The translations under genes were made by a program, and so were the position numbers. This document shows, piece by piece, positions 32,245 through 43,080 of a stretch of DNA of 64,000 bases. The DNA comes from Angiostrongylus vasorum (lineage: Eukaryota; Nematoda; Chromadorea; Rhabditida; Metastrongylidae): contig JADANN010000302.1 in assembly GCA_018806985.1 (NCBI GenBank), forward strand, positions 744,001 through 808,000, in the 5' to 3' direction. Under the pieces are notes generated by a model, which saw nothing but the letters and a program-made list of their open reading frames with translations, was not told the origin of the DNA and searched no databases. Each line of letters starts with the position of its first letter. The stretch's first letter is position 1.

Positions 32245-34149
32245 AAATAAAAGTTGCCATTGTGATTTAGTTATGGAAAATCATCATTTTAATTTCTTTC
32301 TAAGCAATAAGACGCAAAGAATTAGAAATTAGAAAAGAGTAGGAGGAAAATAAGGGAAGGAAATAGAAGAGAATATTAGTCTACTCAATTGTTATCATGG
32401 CAAAAGATGAAAAGTCTCGGATAGCAATCGTAATCACATGGATTTCTGATAATGCAGAAATGAGCTCATAGGCGATGAGTTTTCCATACACGTCGCAAAG
32501 TGATGTTAAGAAGCGTGCTAACCAAGTGGGAAATACACATACTACTTTTGGACGACACCATAGAAATTTCATTCTTCTGATGAACGTATAACCAGTTTGT
32601 TGGATATTCATTGTTTACTGACTACCGTTAGGGCGAGTGTTTCCTTTTTTCTTCCTCGTGGGATTTTAGAGCTCTGAATAGTACGAAATTGTAAGGCCAG
32701 TGAAAATTGATTCCCGGGAAGTACTATCTCTAGTTTGACACCGAAGCACTTCCTTCTATATCGCATGATTTATTGAAACCAAAAAAGAATGCTATAAGAT
32801 TTTTAGTACAGACGGATATATGAGAAATATGACCATAAAAAAGTAATTGGCTATGCTTAAAAACCCGCAAAATATTCTGCTCTCTACATCCACAAAACGG
32901 AGATGTAGAATGGTCAGTCGCTCTAGAGAGGTCGATCAACAAATCGCATGATTCGCTGCCTTCACAGGTCCTATAAGAAGCCGAGTCGCAAGGCTGAAAA
33001 CTTCCTCGCGCTTTGCAACCTCCAGCGATGACAGCCTGAGGACGTCCTGAAATGGAAATTTTGAATTTCGAGGCGAGTTCATGCTTGCCCAGCTGCCAAC
33101 AAGTCACTGAAACGAGAACTTCAGAGATGTTCAAGCTAAATTCGAATTCACCATCGAACCCGACTTCTACGGAGAACGGTTGAAAAAAGAACGAAATCGA
33201 TTGAAGAAGTTCTAGGACAAGCACGAGATGTGAGGATGGATCAGCTAAGTATAAGTGTATAATGGTAAATAATCTTTTCAATATAAGAAACACATAAAGT
33301 AATAAACCTCGTAGTGGAAGTTGACAGAGCCGAAGAGAAATGGTATATATTCAAGATTTAAAGGATGCACGGTTATTTCACCAACCTGGGCAACTTAACG
33401 CAATTTACATTTGTCTTAACAGAGTAACAACTTAGGAAATCAAAGGAGATGGAAGAAAAAGGCATAATTCCTTTTAATAAGCGTCCTCAAATGTTTTGGT
33501 ACGTTCTGCAGAAAAGCAAGAACAGCAAGCTTTATTAAGTACAGCAGAAGAAGAATGTCGTCACTTTGTTACCGAGAATCGTAAATTTCAACATAAACGG
33601 CTCTAATAAAAATTTTTATGCATGGCCCTCCGATGCAGAGAAAACTATAAATTTTGGTTTTGCTTCCTACAGTGAGGAAGTGGATGTGGATGTAAAGCGG
33701 TGATCATTCCTAGGTACTTTGACATCCCGCCCTCAAACGTCATATGAGTTCTAACATTAGTTCCATTCATTTTCATGAGTTGGCAAATATGGGCAAATAT
33801 TTCGTGCACTGCTTTATCTAAATGTAAAATAAATTGCAGTTTTCTTGATAAGCACAGGTGAGATTATTGCCACGTTATTTAGTGATAGCAGCATTCGTTT
33901 CGGTGCATTCCGTCTACTTAGGACTAGAAAGGTCATAACAACCGCAGCGTGGTTGTTCGAGTATCTCCACAACTTCAACAAGAAACCATGAAACCTGAAT
34001 TCCAATCTCATTCGAAGCAAAACAGCTTGTTCACATAATAATTTTTTTCTACGAGTCTTCTACTGAGTGTTTCAAGTACAGACAACCACACAAAGTTGGC
34101 ATGAATCTTTGATGTGCCTCTCTCACGTTAAGATATCAATCTGAGATAC
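32245..34149. other. Gene-poor stretch with uncertain coding signals
   Basis: The minus strand 33293-32730 is open for 187 codons, and inside it a TTCCATTTCAG acceptor at about 33045 starts another protein-like frame (DVLRLSSLEVAKREEVFSLA). Plus strand near 33290-33355 has INLVVEVDRAEEKWYIFKI. The frames conflict and no model holds together. Confidence 0.3.
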
Positions 34150-34262
34150 TGTGAGGTCATGCCTAATAACGAGGCATTCCCCCTTGTGGTTCAATTTGGG
34201 GTTCATGGAATTTATCCAGAATTCTTGAAGGGTGTTACGCGTTGGAGTTATAGATTCCAGCG
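34150..34262 (-). repeat. Diverged second copy of the segment at 12954-13151
   Basis: The minus strand is open over about 37 codons and aligns residue by residue with the first part of the 13151 exon (EFWINSMNPK/VFWMNFKDPT, LTVSQIDILT/LTTFSQIDFLT). Confidence 0.4.
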
Positions 34263-34359
34263 TGAGGATGATGACCTATACTTCAAAATCTTCTTCGTTA
34301 CGCCTCTGTGTCTTCTGCGCGAAGAGTGAGGAATTTGGTTCAACTTTCAACTTCACCGA

Positions 34360-34600
34360 ATAGGTTTTATTTTCTACTGTGTATTTCCATTTCACCAACG
34401 AATTCGTTTCTACGCTCTTTACGAATTTCAATAACTGTTGCCGAATTCTCTAGAGCAACCCTTTTAAAACGTTTTATAGCTGTATTTATTTCGTTGGAAA
34501 TAAAGGGCGGGATAAATGGGACATTGTTCTCGCCAAGAAGCAATTGAAAATGGCTCTCTGCATAGCAAATTTCAGGGATTCTTCCTTCTGTTTTCTTCCT
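34360..34600 (-). pseudogene. Non-LTR reverse transcriptase N-terminal fragment
   Basis: The minus-strand reading IPPFISNEINTAIKRFKR then IEIRKERRNEFVGEM aligns with the conserved pre-RT segment (P-x-E-hydrophobic...AI-x-x-hK...GPD...K-GG) of RTE-like elements, with the APGPD core lost. Only about 60 residues remain. Family 1 or 2 membership cannot be judged. Confidence 0.45.
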
Positions 34601-34702
34601 GTGCACACACTGGTGACTGCTAGAAAAACGTTTCTTAGAAGCGCTCTTTCCATCTGTGAGAGATAACAGGAGAAATAATGAACCAGTAGGTCTTTACTGA
34701 GA

Positions 34703-34972
34703 GGGCGTGAAGCGCAGTGGTCGGAGGCACCCTCGAATGCACATGAGATCGATCCCCGCGTCACAGGCTCACCGAACCCTCCATCCCTCCGGCATCGGCA
34801 AATTGGTACCAGACTTCTCTGGGAAGATAGCAGCACTGGCTCCTTACATCGGTACGTCACCATTGTAAAGGCCAGATGTGCATTCAACCAGCTCCAAACG
34901 ATACTCATTGAAGTCGAATGCATTGCCTGTCCCTCGGGGATTGACCAGTGCAATAAGCTTTATCCTTTATTT
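34703..34972 (+). mobile_element. SINE-A copy
   Basis: AAGCGCAGTGGTCGGAG (A box), GATCGATCCCCGC (B box), core GGTACCAGACTTCTCTGGGA, tail GGGGATTGACCAGTGC and TTTATCC. Confidence 0.85.
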
Positions 34973-34984
34973 TTACGTCTTTTT

Positions 34985-35565
34985 TACTTGGCTTGCGGTA
35001 CAGCTCTATTATTTGACCGATTTCGGGCAGACTAATCTGAACATTCAAAAATGGAAGCGAGTTCTCTTTTAGTTTCTCTTGGGTGAATGTTATGTTGTCA
35101 GACTGTTCGTTCAACACCTCTGAACATTTGCCTATCTTGAGCAGATCACAATACAGCCATCTATATGTCTACAGTAGACCAGTAGCCGGAGATCGGCTAC
35201 TGGTGCTTCCATCTTAGACGTAAAACTAATGGCAAGACTTGGTGCCAGTCGCTATCCCATTGCCAATCCTCTCATTTGTGCATAATACTTCCCGGCCCAA
35301 TTAAAGATTGAGTGGTTAGGCATTCCCTTTAAGAAGACGATGAACTGCTGAATCGTGAACCCATACACGTTTATTGCTCCTACATATCGCATAAGGAGTT
35401 ACAAGATGGCTAAAGTAGCGGAGTCATTCGACAGGTTTATACGAAGGGCAGTAGTGTCTAAGCACTCCATCAAGTACGCGCTGGCAGCGTTAGGTAGACG
35501 ATACAGCAAGATCTGGGTGTTCATAAAATGGGTTGGATGTTTTTCAAAAAGCTAGGTAAGTGTCA
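34985..35565 (-). pseudogene. Penelope-like element reverse transcriptase fragment
   Basis: The minus strand reads in order: LFEKHPTHFMN, YLMECLDTTALRINLSNDSA, VYGFTIQQFIVFLKG, KYYAQMRGLAMG-stop-RLAPSLAISF, LLVYCRHIDGCIVIC, NITFTQEKLKENSLPFLNVQ and ELYRKPSKKDV. These are Penelope-type RT motifs; the last corresponds to the LPFLD...YRKP signature. The catalytic Tyr-Ile-Asp-Asp has become His-Ile-Asp-Gly and several stops interrupt it. Dead. Confidence 0.75.
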
Positions 35566-35756
35566 ATGTTAAAAGAGCATTATTTTATTCATTGACTCAC
35601 CTACAAAGCCGATAACGTGTTTAACCCTTATCGAGAGATAAACAGGAGACCATCGTAGTTACAGCTGGTTATAGTTGACGAGGAAAAATCCTCAAAGGTA
35701 CATTTATAAGCTGAATTTGGCTCATTAAATCTTTGAATTTATTTAGCTAACCGTAG

Positions 35757-36090
35757 AAATTGATGTCGGAAAAGAGCTCCGATAAAAAGGCAGCAACTCT
35801 TTTTCCGATCCACAAGAACCCGCGGCTGTCTGTTTTGTAGAACTGAGACAGCATTAGCAGAGCTATACCAAGATGATTGCAAGGAAAACTATCCTCAAGC
35901 ATCATCTGACGTTTCAACAATTAGGAAGAATGAGCCACTACTAAATTCACAGATTAATCCGACTAGCTCCTTATGTGACGTTTGCAATACTTTGAAACCA
36001 AAAAATCGAGGTAGAGGGAATGAAACTATTTGTGAAGACGGCGATCAGACCCATAAATGGGCTATCGAACATTATCGTATCGTTCATTAG
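35757..36090 (+). CDS. Putative terminal exon with Cys pairs, unknown
   Basis: Open for 111 codons to a TAG at 36090, with an internal acceptor TCTGTTTTGTAG at 35838 that would start the exon in phase 2. The encoded sequence has two CxxC pairs (GCLFCRTE and SLCDVCNTLK) and acidic/polar segments (ELYQDDCKENYPQASSD, ETICEDGDQTHKW). The Cys pairs could bind zinc as in a gag-like or BED-type module. I cannot place it. No upstream exon found because a Penelope remnant on the opposite strand lies immediately 5'. Confidence 0.35.
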
Positions 36091-36289
36091 TAGTGTTATA
36101 CGAACACTGACTACATTTTCAGTTTAGATATTTGAGCGCTTTTTTATAATGGTGACAAAAAAGGTGGTAGAAAGGTCAGAATAGGAACCAATTTTCAATT
36201 TTTAAAAGAACGCTCCGTCAAGCACTCGAGAAAGGCGCCCCACAATAAGCGCACAGGTATACGGGCCATCCCGGCCAAACCCAAGATAT

Positions 36290-36480
36290 TTATATCACCA
36301 GTGTCGATAAATTTGTTCCAAACTTGTCTCAGAGGATAAAAACAATGATTTGATGCCTCGATAAGCCACAGTAAGTCATTGTCTAGGCCAGATATGCACT
36401 GAATCACCTCTGCAAAGTCTCGGTGAAATCGAACGCAGTATACTTTTCGCAAAGGTTGATCACAAAGGCGAAGCGCTTTG
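36290..36480 (+). mobile_element. SINE-A copy, degraded
   Basis: AAATTTGTTCCAAACTTGTC (core), AGTCATTGTCTAGGCCAGAT and TGAAATCGAACGCAGTATAC (tail). Confidence 0.6.
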
Positions 36481-36830
36481 TCGTTTTTATACTGATCTGT
36501 TGTAAAGTGGTTAAGTCAGATATGATTTCAAAGCTCTGCTTCACAATATTACAAGGCACTGTAAGTTCAATATCTGTCCGTGAAAAAAGAAAACTCGATG
36601 AAATCTTTTTGCAGTACAGTTCAATTATTTTAATACCCAAAACGCTAGCGACGGCACGGCTGCTTATCATCTTACAATAATGGGCATCAAGAAATAAAGT
36701 ATAGCAGGAATTTTCTTGCCATTTTTTGTAAACGAAACTGCACAGGAGCTAAGAATTTCGATGAGAACCGAAGCTCTCCAAAATCGACCGCTATTTAACC
36801 TCGACAGGAATAATCAGTAACGTTTAGGAT
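36481..36830. other. Unassigned
   Basis: Nothing recognised. Open stretches on both strands are short of splice support. Confidence 0.35.
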
Positions 36831-36834
36831 TGTT

Positions 36835-37105
36835 TAGCTTACACAAGGTTATTATGAGATTTTTAACTGGCTAACGTTTCGACGGCTTCGTCTTTTTCAG
36901 AGCCGTTGATTCGAGTCGATAATCCACAGTCATCCGAATTTTCGCTGTGGTTCCTTATTCCTGCCGAATCGAATCCGAGCAGCGATTCGAGCGGTGCCCT
37001 ACTTCAGAAGTTTCGACTTGACACGACTACGAAGAACCACACACCGAGAACGAACCACTGTAGACGGTGGACTCTGATCAACGACTCTGAAGAAGATTGA
37101 AAACA
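36835..37105. mobile_element. D-family foldback element, complete
   Basis: Left end TTACACAAGGTTATTATGAG, GGCTAACGTTTCGACGGCTT, TTTTTCAGAGCCG; right end ACTCTGAAGAAGATTGA. The interior has GATTCGAGTCGATAATCCAC and TTCGACTTGACACGAC. Confidence 0.7.
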
Positions 37106-37109
37106 TAAT

Positions 37110-37210
37110 TCGATGTTTTTCTTCAATAAGCAGACACGAGGTTGTTATTACAGAATTTATTAGGATACAATAGCTGACTTTTTCGGCAGCTTCGTCTTCT
37201 TCAGAGCCGT
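37110..37210 (+). mobile_element. D-family terminal fragment
   Basis: GACACGAGGTTGTTATTACA, then CTTCGTCTTCTTCAGAGCCG. Confidence 0.65.
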
Positions 37211-37940
37211 TTATTCGTTGTAAGTGTTCCAATTAGTTGATGGATAGCAACGCACAGAGGAATAGATGGAGAACTCGTGAGTCGGTCTTGCGGGTTGAAA
37301 ACATAGTCAAAATTAAGGCAATGCAGAAGCGTGTAAATGAACCAAGCAGTTCCGTAGGATAAATACCTTGTGTTGCATAAACACCGAAGAACGCCATATC
37401 TGATAAAGGGCTTACAATGAGATAGCTCCTTCGAGCATAGAACTGTTTTTCCAAACATAACAGGTGGTTACGTCTGTGATTGTGTAGGACATTACTAAAT
37501 CTCCAGCAATACGAGGTAATGTGATAACATGTCATCGCGAAGAGTAATAAGTAGGTAAGTATTAGCTGCAGAAACATTACTCCGTCATTAAATACAGCAT
37601 GAACGAAGACCACAGTACACTTTTTTCGGTGAGTAGTTTTTCGGAAAAAGCCGTCAGCGATGCTGCAAGTCAATGTTGTACTTTCCAATAGAGTTTTTGA
37701 ATTTTTCAGCAATGTCAATTCCTGGATGATCTATTTTGAGTGCAGAATTCATTTAATCCACCATTAAAGAGACAGGAAACGATGTCTTTTAATGAAAGTG
37801 CCACAATTTTTTTTGTTATTCTCTTCAAAAAAGCTAGCAGGAACACTAAACACTCATTTCGTAGAAGAATTTCAGAAGAAACTACAGCGAAATAAAGATG
37901 TAGCAATGCTAGAGACAACACGTTCTTAAATTATCAAGCT
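37211..37940. other. Unassigned, open minus strand
   Basis: Minus strand 37718-37233 is open for 161 codons and hydrophobic in places (VMFLQLILTYLLLFAM, FCIALILTMF). A serpentine-receptor exon is possible, but an ORF of this length is expected about once by chance here and no splice pair supports it. Confidence 0.3.
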
Positions 37941-37944
37941 AACA

Positions 37945-38110
37945 CGCGGTTCGTAAAAAAAAGATAAGAGGTATTTGGGATATAAAAAAAAGATTTATTT
38001 GGCAGACATTTTAGCGCCCTCGCCATCTTAAGAGTAGCGTTAATCCGAGCCGATGCTCCACAGCTGGTCGCCGTCGCGATGTTGGTGTTCGTTGTCGCAT
38101 CGAGTCGAAT
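37945..38110 (+). mobile_element. D-family fragment
   Basis: GGCAGACATTTTAGCGCCCT, then CGAGCCGATGCTCCACAGCT and GTCGCATCGAGTCGA as in other D interiors. Confidence 0.5.
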
Positions 38111-39190
38111 TCAGTGGAGGAAGTACCGCTCGGGGGAAAAAAGCGGATCACATTGGATGGCAATTGTTCAACATCCTTCCTGTATAAAACTGCTCTTCAA
38201 AGTCTTCACCACCTATTCTAATCCTCCCTCCTCATTCAATGAAAGATCACCACCCAGCTAGTTAGTCGCAATACTACATCTCCAACTAATGAACGAGATG
38301 TTAAACGCAAAGCAAAAAAAAACTTTGCATCTGCTTTGAGAACTAGGGTGAATTCATGGTATGGGTTCTCTGTGTCTGTTGAGCCGAACTAACATATATT
38401 TTCTATATGTAAGCACACATATTCACGGAAGAGCGGACGAGGGTACTTATGTATGATTGCATCTCGCACTTCGATAAAGTGAAAATCCTGCAATGACGTG
38501 ACTGAGAACCAAATGAAAAAATGGTTCGGTGTCTCGTTCAACAAATGAGCTCGTCATCTACTTTGCGTAGGACCAGTAAACTACATATGAGCTAAGCGAG
38601 CAAAATCGGGATCTCAAATTGAATGAGACAAATGTGGCTAGAGTGACCATGTCTTAGTCTAATAGTCTTCTATGATGACCATACCCACTAGTGCGTACTT
38701 GCAATTCCAGAAGCGACTTTTTGTTTTTCGTTTTATCCACTTAATCAACTGACCAGAAAGGTGCTGTCATTTATTTATTTGCATGACCAACCTATCCAAC
38801 ATTTTTACGATGGTGCCATAAAATGCCGAAAGTTTGAAAGCCACGAAGAGATATCTTTGTACAAAATAACTGAGTTAGTTATCTAACGTATTCACACAAG
38901 CTGTAGACAACAACTAGCCTACATTGTTTACTTCCCGTTTCAAATCTCTGCCGAGTTTGACAAGAGTAACAGCAACATTCTGACTAACAGTCACATGGCG
39001 AAGACATTCGTCTTTCGACGCTCAGATTGAGCAGTCAGTGCATCCACAAAGGAGTTGAAGAAGATCATCCACATGTTCTATTTGAATATCCTCGACAACA
39101 GTGACCATCTACGTCGATATTATATCAAGAAAGGGGATCATGTCATCCCAACGACTCTTTCTTCCGATTTCCGACGTTCTATGTTATTGA
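38111..39190. other. Unassigned
   Basis: No repeat match and no supportable exon. Confidence 0.4.
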
Positions 39191-39194
39191 CAAA

Positions 39195-39500
39195 TTTAAT
39201 TTTATTAAACGTACTAATGTCTTCGAACTTTTTGCGTGTGGCTTCAGATGTTGCTTGAGTATTATCGCCTAATTCATAAATGTCGTTGAATGCTGGTTGA
39301 GTCTACTCTAGTGTCTAGAGCCCTGAAATAGCAGGCTAAAGCGTTCCTCATTGGATTGCACAGTTGGCTGACCGCAGAAAAATGTGGTACCAATTTTTCA
39401 ATCCTGGAATAATGAGAGTCTTGATGAGCCTGCGGCAAGGTCGAACCGTGCTCGTGATGGACGGCATTCTTAGCACTGTGCTACTCACCCTTACCTTCAT
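39195..39500 (-). mobile_element. SINE-B copy
   Basis: Minus strand: AGCACAGTGCTAAGAATGCC (A-box region), core AAATTGGTACCACATTTTTC, tail GAATGCTGGTTGAGTC complement and TTGCGTGTGGCTTCAGATG complement. Confidence 0.7.
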
Positions 39501-39589
39501 TGATAAAAAACTGTACAGTGCCCAGACCAAGCAGTAGATCCAAAAACTTTGAAGAACGTACTTGAATAAAAAAGGAGACCCACATTGGC

Positions 39590-40480
39590 AACCAAACGAC
39601 TTGTAGTCGGTAATCTAAAAACCCTTAGCTCGAATGGTCGTCAGCATTATTGATAAAACAGTGAACGAAAAACGGCCGACAGATTCATCTCAGTAAATGG
39701 AGATCCGAAAAAGTTCCACACGATAAACAACGGACATAGGATAAAGAGATTCCTTGAAGCATAGTTAGAGTACACGCTTTTTTCACTGCTATCAAAAAAG
39801 ACTTTGCGAGTCTCTACTGAGATAAAAGCGGTCGCTAAAGCTCTACGTTCAACATATCCCTGCTGAGGATACGAAGATTCATCATAAGATGAACAACTTC
39901 ACAAGCAGGATAACACTACATTGTCATCAGCACAGAAAATAAGGTTCGGAAACGACACCTAGTGAAAAATATTCAGAACTGCTCTCGAGAACACCTTAAG
40001 AAAACTGAACTAGGATAATTTGGAATGAAGCTTGATGGTAGGCAGCTAGCATTGTCACTTTGTTGAAGACGCCTTTGTTATAAACCCATCAAGACTTAGA
40101 GAGGCGAAATGAACGATAGCCAATTCCGAAAACTCTTGTGCAAAAAGCAGTATCTGATGAATCTTAAAGACTTCTTTGTCTCTCTCGGTAATCCATCATA
40201 ATATCAATTCCAATTAAACGAGCATTGCTATAAGCGTGCTGACTACGGTAGGGTATTATTGGGTAGAGAAGTCAGTAAAATGAACGAATTAGCCTCAGTG
40301 TTTAACAGAAAAAGACAAGAAGCGTAAGGAATTTACAAGGACGGTGAAGACGTAGTGAAGCAAAAAACACACAACTTCTTAGAATCCGTGCCACTCGTTA
40401 CTATTCTACTAAAGACGACGAGAACTACCGTAGCGAGGCACATTGAATGTGATAAAGGATTCACATAATTTGACTTTTTG
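39590..40480 (+). pseudogene. RTE family 2 RT fragment, highly degraded
   Basis: Aligns at nucleotide level with 63400-63860 and continues past the window's other copy: GMKLDGRQL (RT palm), then YGRVLLGREVSKMNELASVF and EDVVKQKTHNFLESVPLVTI, corresponding to the YVYLGREVNMMNDLA and VVKRTKN regions of this family's C-terminal half. Many stops. It extends the family 2 sequence beyond the point where the main copy leaves the window. Confidence 0.65.
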
Positions 40481-41120
40481 CTGGCCATCAAAATGAGAGC
40501 TGAATGCACAACGAACGAAGAAAACAGCCGCTATTGAAGACGTGGGAATCCTGCCATCACCGCCTACACCAGTCAAATATTCCGTTCAACAAAAAGATCC
40601 CAGAGTACGGTAGAGAAAAAATCGCATGAACTTCTGAAAAAGTAAGTACCCGCTTAAAAATGGATCTGCATAGTCAGAAGCTCTGTGGAAACTACGAACA
40701 AATAGGCATACAGCTCCTTGAAACAATTTTCCGGATTGATTTGTAGTCAAGCAAATATGAGCATCCATGAAACAAATGCGTTTCCACAGTCGAGGTAATA
40801 ACATTACCAGTTGCACTCTAACACCAGCTATTTGTAACCGTATTAATGGGTTCACTTCGATTTATTTTTGTATAGAGCATTTTGCGGTGTTATTCTAAGC
40901 AATGACGGTTCCACAATATAAAATAGAGACATGGCAAGGCTTCCTAAAACGCCTTTGCTTCACTGCACCCGTTACCTCAACATCGCTTTAAAATAGTAGA
41001 ACTAAAATAGTTTACGACAAGCTGACCTTGCCAAAGTGCTAGACTTTCATGAGGCGAGAAGTGCAAAATAAACTCAACAAGAAATTATTTACTATTTTGG
41101 TATTAATCTTTCTCAGTGCT
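40481..41120. other. Unassigned
   Basis: The minus strand 40855-40620 is open (LTTNQSGKLFQGAVCLFVRS, ending at a GTACTT donor-like site). Weak; not called as a gene. Confidence 0.3.
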
Positions 41121-41124
41121 TAAT

Positions 41125-41395
41125 TAAAAAGTAAAGAGCACCTGGCGTTGACCAATTTTCTTGGATTACGCTTCGCATTCGACCTCATTCCTCACATCTT
41201 AGAGGAAGTTACATGTACACTTACTTTATACGATGACTTACAATGGCCTGCCAATGTCAAACATTTCATCCCAGCAGACTGGTACTAACTTGTCCTGAGA
41301 AATGATAGGCTTGATTAGCCCTGGGGTGAGGTCGCTAAGCATTTGCGGATTGCAGAACACCATAAACCACTGCGTTACATGTGCCTACGTTGCTT
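41125..41395 (-). mobile_element. SINE-A copy, diverged
   Basis: Minus strand: TAACGCAGTGGTTTATGG (A box), core AAGTTAGTACCAGTCTGCTG, tail AATTGGTCAACGCCAGG. Confidence 0.65.
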
Positions 41396-41399
41396 CATT

Positions 41400-41784
41400 A
41401 TAAATGCTAAACTGAGAAAGACGTTCCTATATACAGCAAGTTTCAAAAAAATTTCTAGTTTTATAAAAGGATAAGTAAGCCAACTTGTAATTCGATTAGA
41501 AATCCATGCCCAATGAACAAATGTGCGCAATGGTGAAAGCACCGATTGACTGCAAGAAGTTTGAAAGCTGCATGGAAGAGAAGGTACGCCTTTTTAGCTT
41601 GGTCTAGGGAATGTTTTTGTCGCATAAAAAGCAAATAGGTGCATATGAAAACAGTGCAATCAAAAATGCAAGTACTGCCGTTGTTTTCAAAATGGAGTGA
41701 TGGGAACGCTATGATAAAAGAGAGAAAAACAAAAGAGAGAGAAGAAACGGGAGAAAGGAGTTCCTCTAAAATCCATTTATCGAT
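41400..41784. other. Unassigned, possible minus-strand exon
   Basis: A TTTTATCATAG acceptor at about 41717 on the minus strand opens a hydrophobic frame (TTAVLAFLIALFSYAPIC) ending in a stop. A second frame is open over the same bases. Confidence 0.25.
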
Positions 41785-41865
41785 ACCAGGATGGCTCACC
41801 GCAATTCACTGTACAGGCCAGATATGCGTTTAGTCACTTCCACCACTCTGCAACTAGGATACTTA
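41785..41865 (+). mobile_element. SINE-A tail fragment
   Basis: ATGGCTCACCGCAATTCACT, CAGGCCAGATATGCG and CTTCCACCACTCTGC align with the SINE-A tail. Confidence 0.5.
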
Positions 41866-42545
41866 GTTGCTTGGATACTGGATAGTCCGTCCTTACGAGT
41901 TGTGCGGACCCCAGCACATATGCCATTCGTTTCTTTCCCTAGCAATCATGGTCCATGGTGGTGGTCTTGTTCGAGCTACGTAACGCGTGCAAGTCTCATA
42001 CCGTGATCTATGAAATAACTGCAGTTGCAGGTACAGCTGATTACCTTTATTTAGAACACGTCCGTCCAACGTGTAGGTGGCCATCCTAGGGGACGTTTGC
42101 ATTCTCGTGGAGTCCATTCTACAGTTCATTTCCTCCATCTGTTGTCTGTTCTTCTCATTATGTGACCGGCCGATCTATTTTTCGCTATTGATATATATTC
42201 TCCTGGATCTCGAAGATGTGACAGATTTCGAAGACCAGAGTTTCGCATTCCGGATTAATATTGTGGGTGCCGGGTATATTTCAAAAGACATCGCTCAAGC
42301 GCTCTGTTGTAGTGCGGAGTATTCTTGACGTGATTGAAGGGTCAGCACACATTTGTGCAGCATAACTGAGAGCTGGGAGAACCGTTGAATCGAAAAAAGT
42401 AAGCGCGGATTTTCGGGTCCTTCAGTTGGTCCGTGGCATGTTTCAGAGGCCCAAATGCGGCCCAAGCTGGTCTCCTTCTTTGCTTCTTCTATTCAGTTCC
42501 TTCTTCATGTTATTTTCCATGAATTCCGCAACTAGGATCGGACGA
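41866..42545 (-). pseudogene. RTE family 1 3' end fragment
   Basis: Reverse complement matches 24700-25330: the thumb and C-terminal region ([33 protein letters not shown] equivalents) and the end of the element up to GTCTGCACAGCTC. Several stops. A classical 5'-truncated LINE insertion. Confidence 0.8.
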
Positions 42546-42744
42546 ATAGTGCATATCTCATGGACTTATCAGTACAAACGCTGTATCCTTTTAAATGTAA
42601 GATAGTGTCATAAAGGAGAACGAACGAAGAAGAAGCAGATGAAGAAAAAAGAAGAGAAAGCTAAGTACTTCACCATTTCTCTATCAAATATGGATATCTG
42701 ATAAATGTTTGTGCGTTCTCAAAAAGCTATTGCATTCTACAATA

Positions 42745-43080
42745 TCTTGTCCTATTTTAAGTTAACAAGAAATTGTTATAAAACTTTTTATTCCTCCAAC
42801 TTTTTCGACGCCTTCGCTGTCATCAGAGCTGCGATGGAGTCCAACTGGATAATCAGTCAAACAACCAACGTCCTGTATACAACAGAACTGCCATGTGAGT
42901 TACTTCATTCGAAAGGTGCTGCATTGAAGAAGATTCGACTCGATACTACCAGGATGACCCCACAAGGCAAGGGCGAACGAAGTCTGCAAGTCATCGACTC
43001 GGACCATCGACTCTGAAGAAGACAAAGACGTCGAAACGTTAGCCAAACAAAGTCCTAAAATAACCTCGTGAAATCTCATA
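42745..43080. mobile_element. D-family foldback element, complete
   Basis: Left end GTTAACAAGAAATTGTTATA, TTCCTCCAACTTTTTCGACG, CTTCGCTGTCATCAGAGC; right end GACTCTGAAGAAGACAAAGA, CGTCGAAACGTTAGCC, AATAACCTCGTGAAAT. The ends are inverted repeats. Confidence 0.75.

Noticed and set aside
32730..33293. 187-codon minus-strand open frame
   Set aside because: Longest unexplained ORF, but an alternative frame starting at an internal TTTCAG is equally protein-like, no family is recognised, and ORFs near this length are expected occasionally by chance in 64 kb.
35520..35560. Apparent first exon with a strong GTAAGT donor on the plus strand
   Set aside because: It lies antisense within the Penelope-like RT fragment and its phase leads to a stop in the next acceptor.
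37233..37718. 161-codon minus-strand open frame, receptor-like hydrophobic stretches
   Set aside because: Rough expectation is about one such ORF by chance; no paired splice sites.
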